Numbered from the stretch's first letter, positions 1 through 11,459 are shown. The stretch is 64,000 nucleotides of DNA from Blepharisma japonicum (GCA_949751835.1 CATKHK010000108.1:1-64000); one strand, 5' to 3'. Numbers and translations: made by a program. Notes: generated by a model from the letters alone, not told the origin.

Positions 1-30
1 ACACCCTAACACCCTAACACCCTAACACCC
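1..30. repeat. Telomeric repeat, chromosome left end
   Basis: About 3.5 tandem copies of the 8-bp unit CCCTAACA (C-rich strand reading inward) begin at base 1 and stop at base 30, where the sequence changes to TATAAGG. This permutation is the heterotrich telomere known from Stentor and Blepharisma. It marks a macronuclear chromosome end; the array is short because the assembly trims it. No partial units are seen further in. Confidence 0.97.
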
Positions 31-120
31 TATAAGGTTTAACAAATTTAAAAAATATAGTTTGAATGTAATTATTTATTTATTATTATTTAAAAAAGTA
101 TCAAAAAAGATTAATAAGCT

Positions 121-603
121 GAGCACATCCTGGAGAAAAAGTATCAAGGAGAAATTATGGAGTTAAAACAGAAATTGGAGGAAAAAGAAGCAATTTTAAG
201 CACTCAAGATCCACTATGAAAGATTATTGAATTTGTGCAATAGAGCTTAATAATAGATGCACAAAATTGAAAAAAAATGATTATATAAAATCTAAAAATG
301 CGGAACACCTGCTTATAAATTAAATTAATTATGATACTGTTGAATCAAAAATGAAACCATCCAAATAATATATAGAAATTTAGAGACCTCTAATTTAGCC
401 TTAGAAAGAGAAAATAACAGATTCAAAATTTGAGTAACCAACCTGCTGAAAAGTCACTGTTTTCGCAAATCTGATTTGGAAAATGAAAATTTAGGTCTGA
501 GAAACAACAATAATGATACTTTCAATAAAGAAATAAAAGATTAGAAACAAGAAATAGCTGCTTTAGCTGTAAAAAAGGCAGATTGCTATAAATGAAAATA
601 ATT
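121..603 (+). pseudogene. Decayed coiled-coil relic (subtelomeric)
   Basis: Reading the plus strand with TGA as Trp gives a charged, Glu/Lys-rich peptide at 121-243 (contains MELKQKLEEKEAILSTQD) and more Asn/Glu/Lys-rich coiled-coil-like sequence at about 400-603 (contains LENENLGLRNNNND). TAG/TAA stops and frame changes interrupt it and no start is evident. Composition resembles the relic at 3502-3910. I read it as remains of a long coiled-coil gene truncated near the telomere; its original identity is unknown. Confidence 0.45.
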
Positions 604-961
604 ATAAAAGAGAACTTGAAAAATTGTAAAAAAAAATAATTCTAATACCAAACATTGGGACACTTGAAAATAATCTTATCTAAAGTATCTTTAGTAATAA
701 AACATTTATTTGAGAGAAAGTTCACAACCTTGAAGAGCCAGTCATAAGAACAAAATGCAGATTTACGGTCAGTAATAGGTGATATACAGCATTATCAGAA
801 ATTTATTCCAATCTATTCCCTGTCCTTAATTAAAAGGATGAGTGTGATGAATTAGATAATTATGCAGTAACAATTGAGAAATCTATTATAAGGATTAACT
901 ATCCTTAACATTTATATTTCAAAAGCATTAAAAATTACTTTTAAAAATAAACATTTTATAA
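604..961. other. No gene seen
   Basis: AT-rich sequence between the coiled-coil relic and the 3' end of the Kelch gene. All frames are short and I see no domain, RNA or repeat beyond possible further decay of the relic. Confidence 0.5.
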
Positions 962-2659
962 TTACTCTAAATCAATCACTTTCTTTTCATTCAAATCAAA
1001 CTTGAAGTAATTTAGATCTGAGACAAAATCTATTATCCCAATGTATATTCCTCCTTTGTTATATGAACAATACACTTGACAAGCATATTTGATAATTGAG
1101 TCTGCTATTCTTTTCCACTTCGTGTCACTTCCAATTTCACTTTCATAGATTGATCCATTATTGCATTCAATCAAATACAATCTCTCTGCATTTATCAGGA
1201 TCTTTCTTTTACCTTCTGCAAACTCATAAGGAGTTGTTGTGAAAGAGTTGCTATCAATTGAATATCGCAAGAGATTTCTATTATTCCGTCCAGAAATCAA
1301 AATATTCCCATGAAATATTATACTATTGCAATAAGAATCAGCTTCTGGCAATGGAGTTAATTGAATTCATCGAGTTTGATCTAAATCAAATCTAATAGAT
1401 AGAGTTGAAAGTGAACAATTACAATCTTGTCCTCCAAAGCAATAGACGCTGTTGTTAAAATAGATACATGATGAGCGACAGCAAGGAGATCCAGATGGCA
1501 GCACATTAACTTTACCATTCACATCAAATAGCAATGTAATTCCAGAAAGACGTCGATTACCAAAACAGAATAGCTTGCCATTTGGAAGTTGAGTTATGCA
1601 AGTGTCTCAGTCTAGTGGTTCTGAAGTCTGCAAGATTCTGACTTCTTTGGTTTCAGTTTCAGTGTTATAAATATAGAATTCAGTTCTCTTATTATTCTTT
1701 TTAAGATTATAAAGAGATGTCTTTTGTTGATAAGCATTAAGATAATCTTGGTGAGCTTGTGCTAACAATGGATCATAAAGACTAGAATTGTTCTGGTACG
1801 CCGAGCAAGTTGCTCTGAAATCCATCTCTACTTCTCGATTGCTTGGTCTACTCAAGAACTCAGCTGTTTTATGTCTTAAGATATTAATAATATTCATAAG
1901 ATTTAATGGGTTTTCTATTTTTTCGAGTTTACTGTTGATATCACTAGTAATGGAGTTTATTTTAGAATTAAGCAGCCTCACCTCACTTTCATTTTCTGTT
2001 TTGAATCTTATTAAACTTTGACGCTCTTTTAAACTCTCACTGTTCTCATTTGCTTTTAAAGAAATCAAATCCTTAATGTTTGCTTCCTTAATCCTAGTCG
2101 AATTTATAGTTTTATTATTTGCTTCAATACTGCTTTCTTTATTACTTTCTAAGTCTTTACTGTATATATGAAACAACTTTGCACCATTATACCAATTCTT
2201 TTCGGCTGAGATTATCGATTTTACTTTGCTTATAGCTTCTTCAGGCTGTAAAGTCAATAACTCTGAAATTGAGTCTCGGTTTGACTTTAACGATTTTTTA
2301 GCTTTCCAAATTTCTAAAACCAAATTTCCTACATTAGCTGAAAAAGTATTTAAATTTCTAGTGTGTTGTCTTACATCTTTTTTTAAATTAGCTAGACGCT
2401 GATTAAAGGAATCTATAATTAACTTCTTTAACTTCCTATACTTTGAATCTTCTTTCATAAGAAATCTAAGAACAGCTTGTTTTGTCTCTTCATTAGGCTC
2501 TGCAAAAATAGAATCATATGAATGATACATGCCAGCAATTTTATTTTCAATATGCCTTTCGATATGCAGCTTACAGAAGAAAGATTCAGGAGAGGTGCAT
2601 TTGCATGCATACTCAACTTCATTTTCGCAGTCTGGCCCAAAGCACTTCTTTTGATCCAT
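962..2659 (-). CDS. Cys/His-module, coiled-coil, Kelch-like protein
   Basis: A 565-residue protein when two in-frame TGA codons (1607-1609 and near 1365) are read as Trp; it ends with TAA. Residues 6-36 form a B-box-like metal-binding module with Cys at 6, 11, 19, 21, 29 and His at 32 and 36, including the motif CTSPES. Residues about 50-290 are helical coiled coil. The last about 220 residues carry Kelch-like blades (short Gly/Trp/Tyr repeats, for example WIQLTPLPEADS) forming a probable beta-propeller. The Cys/His module and part of the coiled coil match the TPR gene at 6518-8269, so the two are paralogs with different C-termini. B-box/Kelch proteins are often scaffolds or ubiquitin-ligase-type adaptors, but no RING is present here and the function is unknown. 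Confidence 0.85.
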
Positions 2660-3501
2660 TCTACAATTATTATTAAAATTGCTAATTTATATGAAAAAAT
2701 GTACATTAATCTCGTTTTTAGACAATCCTAAACACAGAAATATTCGATAAATAATTTGCATTCTGATGATAAAGAATTTATGAATAACTGATTAGGACTT
2801 GAACTTACATTAGCATAAAATGAGTATTCCAAGGATTAATAATTGCAAGCATCACTTTGGAAAATTTTAGGCTATCAAAATTCTTATATTTGCTACCTGT
2901 AATTTGCTTTATAGATTTTCATAGTAAAAATCTGCATCAAATTTCTCTTTCCTTAACTAGACATAGCCATATATCTGCTCAATAATTTATATACTACCAT
3001 CCTCATATTTACACTTTATCATAAATCATGCTCGTTTAGCGTCCGCTAAAAAGTATAGGTTTGGTCACAGTCACCTATTTAGACCACTTTAGAAGTTTGT
3101 AAATTTCATTCAGCAAATAAATGACCACTCTGAGTTAATCCCAATAATAGAAGTTTAGGCCTTTACAACTCTCCTTTGAACACAGTAAGTTTATATGGGT
3201 CCATTAGACGCCTAGAGGCATCAGTCTTTCCGCCATCTGGAAATTAATTCTCCAAGATTATTACTCTTACCCTGTGCATCAGATCTTTATAATCTTGATT
3301 CTCCCAACATGATGGCGACAATTTTGGCAAGGTGTTCCAAGAAGATTTAGGTGAATAGGCTTACAATTGGGGCTGTTTAAATTGAAATTGCTCTCACTGC
3401 AAATACTCTATTAAGTCTGGATAATATAACAAGAGTTTAAGTGGATTTCTACAATTATCAGATAGAGATTCTTTCAGATTTTTCATCTCATTAGGTGATG
3501 A
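2660..3501. other. Gene-free stretch with possible relic
   Basis: No intact gene. A short perfect inverted repeat (TTTAGCG, 2-base loop, CGCTAAA) lies at 3035-3050. The minus strand around 3060-3330 reads as a broken peptide, interrupted by TAA/TAG, that looks more protein-like than random but matches no family I know. Confidence 0.35.
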
Positions 3502-3910
3502 ATGGAGTTAAAATTGATTTTTCAACTGTTTGCGCTCTTAATTTTCATTTCATCCTCTTCTATATTCCACAATACAAAACTGTGTGCTGAGACTGAGTTT
3601 TATCCTTTAAATCAAAAAATTAAAGTACTTGAAAAAGAAAATAACGAAATAGCCCAAGAAAATTCTAATCTGAAGGATAATTAAAAGAATTAAAAACTGA
3701 TGTTGAGCAGGCTAAACAGAAAAATATTAGTCTCTTAACTGAAAATCAATCTATAAAAAATAAAAGATCAAACTAGTGAATTTGAAGCTAAAGCAAAAGA
3801 AAATGAGAGATTTAAAAAGGAATTAATTATTAAACAATAAACTAGAAGAAGAATCATCTGAAAGTCAAAACCTTGCAAAAAATTTAAAAACATTCAAAAT
3901 GATGCAAAGC
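3502..3910 (+). pseudogene. Decayed coiled-coil gene with signal-like N-terminus
   Basis: An ATG at 3502 opens a 60-codon frame with a hydrophobic start (LIFQLFALLIFISSSS), then heptad-like sequence (LEKENNEIAQENSNLK) up to TAA. The coiled-coil sequence continues in other frames after single-base shifts near 3680, 3765 and 3820 (for example TDVEQAKQKNISLLTENQ, then FEAKAKENERFKKEL). Loss of frame in A/T runs is typical of a drifting copy. It could also reflect assembly errors in homopolymers. Confidence 0.5.
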
Positions 3911-4055
3911 ACGCATTCCTAATTCAGAGGATTTGACGAAAAATTATGAATCATTGCAAAAGAAGCATAAGAAAGGATAATGATGCATCCAAATTATGCT
4001 GAAAGCTCTAAGTAAGCTACGGGTCAACTGTACATGGAGAGGTTGTTATAAAAAG

Positions 4056-4352
4056 AAATTCAATTAAAGGTATGCAACCGATATGCTGGAAGCAAGCTTA
4101 TTGAAAGTCCATGCGGAGAGCAATTGAATTAAAATGCAGGAGTTTATAGTGAAAAATGAGTCTCCTTGCGGAACGAACATTGGGCCAATTATAGCTTCAC
4201 TTACTGGGATTAGAGCAGTTGATATTTGTGCTCCGATGTTTGCGATGCATTCTATTAGAGAAATGATGGGGACTGATAATATCGTCTATTATGCAGCCTT
4301 AATGAAATCATGTTATCAAGATTCCTACAATTTTAGCGAAGGATATGCTTAG
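4056..4352 (+). pseudogene. Aspartyl aminopeptidase (M18) C-terminal fragment
   Basis: The frame 4056-4352 encodes the C-terminal end of an M18 (DNPEP-type) zinc aminopeptidase. It contains the family signatures RYATD, NESPCGTNIGPI and AMHSIREMMGTD, the last carrying the metal-binding His region. An in-frame TAA at 4065-4067 sits where the family has a short N-x-Q stretch before RYA(T/S); a TGA reads as Trp. About 350 upstream residues of a normal M18 enzyme are absent and the C-terminus diverges after the REMMGTD block. This is a truncated copy inserted among other fragments, not a working peptidase. Confidence 0.7.
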
Positions 4353-4590
4353 CCATGGCCCAAAGGATTTGGGGCAAATCCGTTCCCTTTGAATGGGATT
4401 TTTGCTTCAATTGTAACTCAATATGGAGGATCTTTTGCATAATTTCGTGCGACTTGGCAGCAGCAACTTCAGCATCCACCCCAGGAGGTAGTCTAACTGA
4501 TAGTCTTAATTCTGTGCTTGGTTTTAGCAATTTTCCAGCATTAGCAAGATCTGGGAGTCCTTGTGCTCCAGAATATTCACTAATGGATAT
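4333..4590 (-). pseudogene. M20-type peptidase fragment
   Basis: The minus strand carries a frame with SGAQGLPDLANAGKLL, then LRLSVRLPPGVDAEVAAA, resembling the dimerisation (lid) domain of M20 zinc peptidases, where a Leu-Ser-(Ile/Met/Leu)-Arg-(Leu/Ile)-Pro-Pro block is common. It ends at TAA soon after a GTDLPQILWA stretch. No metal-site sequence is present. It abuts, in opposite orientation, a fragment of the globin-tailed gene family. The family assignment is tentative. Confidence 0.4.
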
Positions 4591-4926
4591 CCTAAGATTT
4601 TGGAGCATCTCAATGACCTTCACCAGAATGCTTTTAAGAAAAATGAGTTTATTCACTTCTCCAAAGATTTGCTGACTTTATTATCAGAATCTCCCAAAAA
4701 ATCTTTATTGGCCTACTTAACACATCACCTACCACAAATTGCATCGTTTTCAAGCTCAATAACCTTATTCCCAAAACAGTCCAACATCAAGAGATTGACC
4801 TCTAGTTTATTATCAAAACATGCAAATTCTACTAAATTCTACTTAAATATCACGACAACCCTAATCAGTGAGTTACTTAGCATTTGATGGCACAAACCAA
4901 AACAGGAAAAAATTATTTTGGCATAG
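4579..4926 (+). pseudogene. N-terminal fragment, paralog of the 18-kb gene
   Basis: This frame (one TGA read as Trp near 4885, ends TAG at 4926) starts in ILEHLNDLHQNAFKKNEF and matches, with spacing kept, the N-terminus of the protein at 18134-20110 (LENLNHFHQKAIEHDE...LHFREDVISLI). Similarity continues for about 90 residues, to the stretch before the second domain, then stops. The middle of the same parent lies inverted at 5504-6150. It is therefore a broken, rearranged duplicate. Confidence 0.65.
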
Positions 4927-5503
4927 GAATGCACGCTTGAGGAATTTTTAAGCTTGACTGCAGCCAAAAATGACTCAGATTTATCCACTTTTTGTTATAA
5001 AATCTCTGAGAAAGAAGTTGTGGCTACTTTTCAGAAAATCTGCTGAAAGATTGTGAAATTCTTCTGAAGACCATACAATTTTGCAGAATTTCTTACTTAT
5101 ATATCTTATTAGTATGAATTGATAAACAATTAATTGATATCGAAATGAGCATATAAGGCAATCCTTTATATTTGCACATAATAGTGCCTTATTAGTTCCA
5201 ATAGAAGATAGGATTTCTGATCGTATAAAGAATCTATTTATCAAAAGCTTAGCAGATTCTTTGGATATTCTTATTAGCTGACTATCTAATCACTTTATAC
5301 TCAACCCAAATAACCAAACACCAATTAATTTAGATGCAAAATAAGCTTAATAAAAATAATTTTCAATTTATAAAATTTAAAACTCAATGCCCATAAAGGA
5401 TGGAGCAATGTTTTGATAATCTCGATGCCCTGAAGGCATAGAGCTTATAGACTGACATTGTGTGTTACTGGAGCACAAGTCTATCAGTTTTGGGTTGACT
5501 TTG
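4927..5503. other. Gene-free stretch, possible coding relic on +
   Basis: After the TAG at 4926 the same plus frame stays open to about 5107 with protein-like sequence (LSTFCYKISEKEVVATF, then Trp-rich residues from TGA codons) before TAG/TAA codons end it. I cannot assign a family. The remainder to 5503 shows nothing recognisable. Confidence 0.3.
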
Positions 5504-6150
5504 CTAAACCTTTTTGGATACAGGATCGTGTTCTATTTTCTTCGGCTTTGTCCTGCTTTTGAAGGGGTAGGACAATTGAGTGTCTTCTTCTTTTATTTCG
5601 TAGAGGTAGCCTTCATTTAGAAGTGAGTCTTGCCGCATGAATTCTAATTCGCTACTGTGGACGCATGATACAGATCTTTTAAACTGCTCCGGAGTTCTGG
5701 ATTTTTCAACAACTGTTTTTTCTACTTGATTTCTCAAAATCGACTGGGATCACATATTCAAGAATATGTTCTTTACAATCCAATAAATACCAATTATTGT
5801 GCTTATCCTTCACAAAATCAAAGACAACTCCTTTCAGCCCATAGTGCTTAAATACTTCTAAATTTAAAAACTCCACGATTTGGTATAACATAAGCTCAAT
5901 TTCAGTAATTTTCGAATAGCTTTCAATGGCGTAGCAGCTATCTGCATCTTTAGTGAAAACTATGAACCCTTTATTGTCGTCTTCTTGGCTTGAAGTATCA
6001 GTGGATGCAGTTGGGTCATAACCATCATAGTCTTTTGTTTTTAAATACGGCAGTAGAAAAGACTTCACAAAATTTAACTCAGCCACTGTTGGATTTTTCG
6101 GTCATTGTCAGAACTTTTCTACTTAAAGGCGTTTTCGAGTTTGATCTAAA
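5504..6150 (-). pseudogene. Middle fragment, paralog of the 18-kb gene
   Basis: On the minus strand the frame starting near 6086 matches the central region of the 18134-20110 protein: ITEIELMLYQIVEFLN, then FDFVKDKHNNWYLLDCKEH, against IQKIMEIESMISQAIGFFN and FDFILDKNKNWVLIKCREY. A one-base frameshift near 5735 moves coding to a second frame that ends TAG at 5504; another shift near 6090 separates upstream matching residues. It lies inverted relative to the N-terminal fragment at 4579, so the duplicated gene has been broken, flipped and is decaying. Confidence 0.65.
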
Positions 6151-6517
6151 AGACAATCAGCAGATTGAGATACTAGATTCATCATGACGGAGTTTTTATA
6201 TTATGCATAAGCTTATTTCTTCTAAAAGAGAGCCCTGCAACAATGGCAACACTTTTCATGAGCTTTCCTGACACTTTTTTCAGGTTTATGAGAGTAAAAT
6301 ACTTATTTTTCATTCTCGCTTCCACAAATCCCTTGTAATTGTGGCTGGATTAGTCTTGAAAGAGATAGATTTTCAAGCATACTCTTTCCCTCTGTTATGC
6401 CCTATCTCATTTTAAGCACTTTTTATTTGTCAATAATTTGTTTGAAAAAGTTCAAAATTAATGTTTACACTTTTTTTATACTAAAAAACATATCATTTTT
6501 ATAGTTTTTAGAAGGTC
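6151..6517. other. No gene seen
   Basis: AT-rich spacer between the pseudogene fragment and the 3' end of the TPR gene. No open frame of note, no RNA-like structure recognised. Confidence 0.5.
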
Positions 6518-8269
6518 TTAAAAGCATGCAGCGTTATTTTTTTGACCTCAACCGCTTCCTATGTTATTGCATGCATCATCGTTAGTTGGATCAAGTCTAA
6601 TTGCTTCTCTATAGCATTCCATCGCCTCTTCTCTTCTGCCTAACTTATTTAAAGCATCTCCTTTATTTATATAATATAATGCTTTGTTTGGATTGGCTCT
6701 AATTGCATCATTATAGCATTTTATTGCTTCTTCATAACTCTCTTCATTATAGAGCATATGCCCTATTCTATTGTATGTATCATCATTATTTGGATCAAGT
6801 CTGATTGCTTCTTTGTAGCATTCCATCGCCTCTTCACTTCTCCCTAACTCATCTAAAGCATATCCTTTATTTGTATAATAAACTGCTTTATTTGGATTGG
6901 TTCTAATTGCATCATCATAGTATTTTATTGCCTCTTCATATCTCTTTTCTCTATAGAGTACATTTCCTATGTTATTGTATGCATCATCATTATTTCTATC
7001 TTTTCTGATTGCTTCTTTGTAGCATTCTATCGCCTCTTCTCTTCTGCCTAACTCATCTAAAGTATCTCCTTTGTTTATATAATAATCTGGTTTATTTGGA
7101 TTGATTCTAATTGCATCGTTATAGTGTTTTATTGCTTCTTCATATTTCTTTTCACCATGGAGAATATCTCCTATGTTATTGTATGCACTATCTTCATTTT
7201 GATCAATTCTGATTGCTTCTTTAAAGAATTCCATCGCCTCTTCACTTCTTCCTAACTCTATAAGAGCATCTCCTTTATTTATATAATAAGCTGCTTTATT
7301 TGGATTGGTTCTAATTGCATCATAGTAGTATTTTATTGCTTCTTCATAACTCTCTTCATTATAGAGCATATTTCCTATGCTATTATATGTATTATCGTTA
7401 TTTGGATCAAGTTTGATTGCTTCTTTGTAGCATTCCATTACCTCTTCTCTTCTTCCTAACTCATATAGAGCATATCCTTTATTTGTATAATAAACAGCTT
7501 TATTTGGATTTATTCTAATTGCATCGCTATAGTATTTTATTGCTTCTTCATACCTCTTTTCTCTAGAGAAGATATCTCCTATGCTATTGTATGCATCATC
7601 ATTATTTGGATTAACTCTAATAGCTTCTTTATACTTGCTTAATGTTTGCTGCATATTTTTTCCTTCCTTCTCAAAGTTTAAATTATCTTCAAGAATGGAT
7701 TTCAATCCAAAATTTGTTTCATTTGATATAACCTTAGACTTTTCTTCATTAAATCTTTTTATAATTCCATCAATTTGTCTACCGATATCACAGAATAGTT
7801 CGATTCTACTATTTTCTCTTTCTATAAGCATTGCTTTAGCCTTTTCAACAGCTTCATTTGGTTCCAAACTCAATAAATTTAAAACAGGATCTTTATCTAT
7901 TTTTGATACTTTTTGTGCTTCACTGATCTTTTCGATATAGCTGCTGATTTTAATTGAATCAGCGTCAATTTCTTTTAAAACTTGTTGGAGGATATTTCTA
8001 TAATTACAAAGTGTTTGAGCAAATGAAGCAATTATATTTGCTTTTATTTGATAAGATTTTGACTTTTCTTTTGTAAGAAGGTTAAGGATTGCCTCTTTTG
8101 TGCTATCAACCAATTCTACAAAAATTGAGCTTAAATTATGAACTTTGCTACTAGATTTTCAATGCTCTATTATGTGCATTTCACAGGAATAAGACTCAGG
8201 TGAAGTGCAATTGCATGAAAGTACAACTTCGAGATCACAATTTGGCTTATAGCATCTTAAGGTGCCCAT
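6518..8269 (-). CDS. Cys/His-module, coiled-coil, TPR-repeat protein
   Basis: A 583-residue protein, intron-free, with TGA read as Trp at about residue 37 and near the C-terminus; the stop is TAA at 6518. The ATG at 8269 is chosen because it opens the Cys/His module (Cys 6, 11, 19, 21, 29; His 32, 36; motif CTSPES), spaced exactly as in the Kelch protein at 962-2659. Residues about 50-215 are helical and share a Leu-rich (L/P)-Glu-Pro-rich segment with that paralog. The rest is TPR: a 68-residue (two-TPR) unit repeated five times, with a sixth cut after eight residues and replaced by GWGQKNNAACF. The abrupt end suggests the 3' end was lost by repeat recombination. TPR solenoids bind peptides or proteins; the partner is unknown. 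Confidence 0.87.
6552..7640 (-). repeat. 204-bp tandem repeat encoding TPR pairs
   Basis: Within the TPR gene a 204-bp (68-codon) unit recurs about 5.3 times, each encoding two TPRs of the form YEEAIKYYxDAIRxNPNKA and GRxEEAMECYKEAIRxDPNN. Units are close in DNA as well as protein sequence, so they expanded recently or are being homogenised. The same unit, degraded, fills 9944-11170. Confidence 0.9.
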
Positions 8270-9194
8270 AATTTATTATATATTCATTAAGTTATATTCC
8301 TAATTTTTTAATATTACACAAAATTACTTAAATCACCCACAACAAACTCATTCATTATTTTGAAACTAAACCTTAGATAATGCAATGAGTTTATTTAAAT
8401 CCAGAGCATCTATTCCCTATATTCTTTAGATGGTTATATATCAAATTATAATATATCTATGCTAATCGCATAAGTTTGCACTAGAACTGTGACTATATTA
8501 AACGTTAATAGCAAGGGCTATAAATTCTTACTCTAAGATCATACAGCGTCAAGCATAAGAGTAGATTAGGTTAAGGCAATTAAAAAATAGTACTTCTTTG
8601 TTTAGCATCTCACCCAAGGCAAGGCTTGAAAAGCCTTAGAAGAGCCTCCCTGGACACAGAGATAGCTCTGCTTTAGCTTTTCTCCTCGTTCTTGGAATTA
8701 TTTGGGAACTTTGAAGTATACGGTTTAAGAATTTACAAGTATCTGTTTCATGACTAAAAGTTCTAGCTAGGAGTAATTTCCTTAACTGATATCGGCACCA
8801 AACTTTACTAATGTATTCATGAGTAAATTTATCCCTAAATCTCATTTGAAAAACACAAAATAATTATTGCGAAACGAAATACAATACTCGACGAAACACA
8901 GATGCCTAGCACTATATGCTTTATTTTCTGCTCAGATTAGCTTCAGTCTGCAATAAGGTCTCCGAATACTGAACCGGTATGGAATGAATGAATATACCTA
9001 TATTATGGTTGATACACTCTGGATTTTTGGTAAGAAATGCCCATAAATCAAAGGATGTTGTAGCTTTTCTATTTCAATTCATAAACAAAATATTTATATC
9101 ATAACACAATCTTATAATGCAGCCTTCTCCCAATTTACAACGATTGCAGAGCCTGAAAGGTAGACTAGAATTTATTCTATTTTAGTGCCTTTTT
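8270..9194. other. No gene seen; small hairpin
   Basis: Gene-free. A perfect hairpin (AAGGCTT, short A/G loop, AAGCCTT) lies around 8619-8637, and the minus strand has a 69-codon frame at 8636-8845 without recognisable features that I do not support as a gene. Confidence 0.4.
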
Positions 9195-9325
9195 TGAAAA
9201 ATGAAGCTATTATTTTTGCTTTTACTTGATAAGATTTTGACTTTTCTTTTATAAAATGTTTAAGGATTGCTTTTTTTGTGTTTTCAACAAGCTCTACAAA
9301 AATTGAGCTTAAATTTTGAATTCAC
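9195..9325 (-). pseudogene. Third copy fragment of the TPR-gene 5' region
   Basis: The plus-strand bases 9195-9325 are closely similar to 8021-8150, inside the 5' part of the TPR gene (shared blocks include AAGATTTTGACTTTTCTTTT and CTACAAAAATTGAGCTTAAA). Stops and a changed frame show it is not translated. It is a second decayed duplicate besides 9944-11459. Confidence 0.65.
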
Positions 9326-9943
9326 TGTTATTGTCTTAAGCCTGCTCCATGAGTTTTTTAATTCAGGTTTCAAGTGCTTTATAAAAGACTTGAATATTGT
9401 TTCTAGCTTTAAAATTTTTCATTGTTTTTCTTCAATGTTGGATAAAAAGCTTTCAAATAAGTAAAGTAAATTTGTTCTCTCACTAATAAATAGATATTTA
9501 GAATTGATGCATTTATTACGCCTTTATTAAATTTGCATTTTGACTTGATGATAATTTATAAGAACGACTTCAAAATCTTTTATTCAAATTTATTTGAGAT
9601 GCTTAGCTTCGATAAATTCTATTTCCTAATTTCATGAGCTTAAAAAACGATTGTTTTTATTTAATTTTATGGCAAATGTTAGAGGACTCGCTGTTATTTT
9701 ATCTATATCGATTCCAAACAACTAATTAGACTGAGTTCTCTAACCTGATTTTGATGATATGTATAAATTTCTCTAGCCTTATCTTTTATCTGATCAGGTA
9801 TTATTATCAAAATATAAATACTAACCATTTATCTCTAAATAATAATTGTCTTCTCAATCACATTTAAGTTTGCAATAAATTTGTTTTAACTTTTTTTTAT
9901 ACAAATATATTAATACTAGATATGCTATTATATCAATAGGATT
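9326..9943. other. No gene seen
   Basis: AT-rich spacer between two TPR-gene relics; no open frame, repeat or RNA recognised. Confidence 0.5.
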
Positions 9944-11459
9944 TTAAAGTTTTTTTATAGTACGTTTTTTTGCTTCTCCTATTCTGCCTAGTGCACGAAG
10001 AGCACCCCCTTTATTTTTATAATAAAGTGCATTGTTTAGATTGATTCTAATTGCATCATTATAGTGTTTTACTGCTTCTTCATGTCTTTTTTGATTATAG
10101 AATAGAAAGCCTATTTTATTGTATATATCATCTTTATTTGGATTAACTCTAATAGCATCTTTATAGCATTTAATTGCTTCTTCTATTCAGCCTAGCTTTT
10201 TAAGAGCATCCCCTTTATTTTTATAATAAAATGCATTGTTTGGATTGATTCTAATTGCATCGTTAAGGTTACTTATTGCTTCTTCATATCTATTTTGTTC
10301 ATAAAAAATCAATCCTATTCTACTGTATGCATCATCTTGATTTGGATCAATTCTAATAGCTTCTTCATAGCATTTAATTGATTCTTTTATTCTCTCTAGG
10401 TCTTTAAAACTTCTCCTTTATTTATATAATAACCTGCATCATTTAGATTGATTCTTATTGCATCGTTAAGGTTGTTTATTGCTTCGTCATATCTCTTTTG
10501 ATTATAAAAAGAATTGCTATTTTATTATGTACCCATATTGATTTGGATAGCAGTGATAGCTTCTTTATAGAATTCAATCGCTTCTTCTATTCTACCTAGT
10601 ATTTTAAGAGCATCTCCCTTACTTATATAATAAACTGCTCTATTTGGATTGATTCTAATTGCATCACTATAGTGTTTTATTGCTTCTTCATATCTCTTTT
10701 GATTATAAAAAAATATCCTATGTAATTGTATGCATCATCTCTATTTGAATTAACTCTAATAGCTTCTTCATAGCATTCTATCGCTTCTTCTCTTCTGTCT
10801 AGCTCTATAAGAGCATCTCCTTTATTTATATAATAATTTGCCCGAATTGGATTAAATCTAATTGCATCGTTATAGTGTTTTATTGCCGTTTCATATCTCT
10901 CTTCATCATAAAAAAGAATTCCTATTCTATTGCATGCATCATCTTGATTTGGATTAATTATAATAGCTTCTTTATAGCATTCCATCTCTTCTTCTCTTCT
11001 TCCTAGCTCTTTAAGTGCATTTCCTTCATTCATATAATAATTTGCCTCATATGGATTGATACTAATTGCACCGTTATAGTATTTTATTGCTTTTTTATAC
11101 CTCTTTTCATTATAGAAAATAGTTCCTATGCCATTGTATGCATCATGTTTATTTGGATTAACTATAATAGCTTTTTATGCTTGTTTAATGCTGACTATAT
11201 TTTTCCCTACATTCTTAAAGTATAAATAATCTTTAAGAGTGTTTTTCGATCCAAACTTTATTTTATTTGAAATAGCAGGCTTATCTTCATTAAAGCTCTT
11301 TATAATTGTGTCAATTTGTTTACCTACTTCACAGAATAGCTCGGCGCTGTTATTTACTTTTGCTGTAAATATTGCTTTGACCTTTTTAACAGCTTCTTTT
11401 GACTCATCGTTATAACATCTAAATGAAAAGTTATTATTTAGCTTAAGGGTTAAAACCAA
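9944..11459 (-). pseudogene. Decayed paralog of the TPR-repeat gene
   Basis: The minus strand from 11459 down matches the intact TPR gene from its coiled-coil segment (AELFCEVGKQIDTIIKSFNE against IELFCDIGRQIDGIIKRFNE) through about nine TPRs to a TAA at 9944-9946. Frame is lost by a one-base deletion near 11172 (before AIIVNPNK), in-frame TAA TAA near 10530, and a one-base deletion near 10402; elsewhere the repeats read cleanly, with TGA as Trp at about 10190. The Cys/His N-terminus is missing. The disruptions are spread over the gene, so decay is likelier than a single assembly error. Confidence 0.8.

Noticed and set aside
4355-4675. A 106-codon plus-strand frame
   Set aside because: It lies opposite the M20-like fragment and spans the junction with another fragment; its translation has no family resemblance.
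5380-5500. A possible structured RNA (short GC-richer patches such as TGCCCTGAAGGCA)
   Set aside because: Only one short stem can be drawn, with no tRNA arms, box motifs or terminator, so it was not called.
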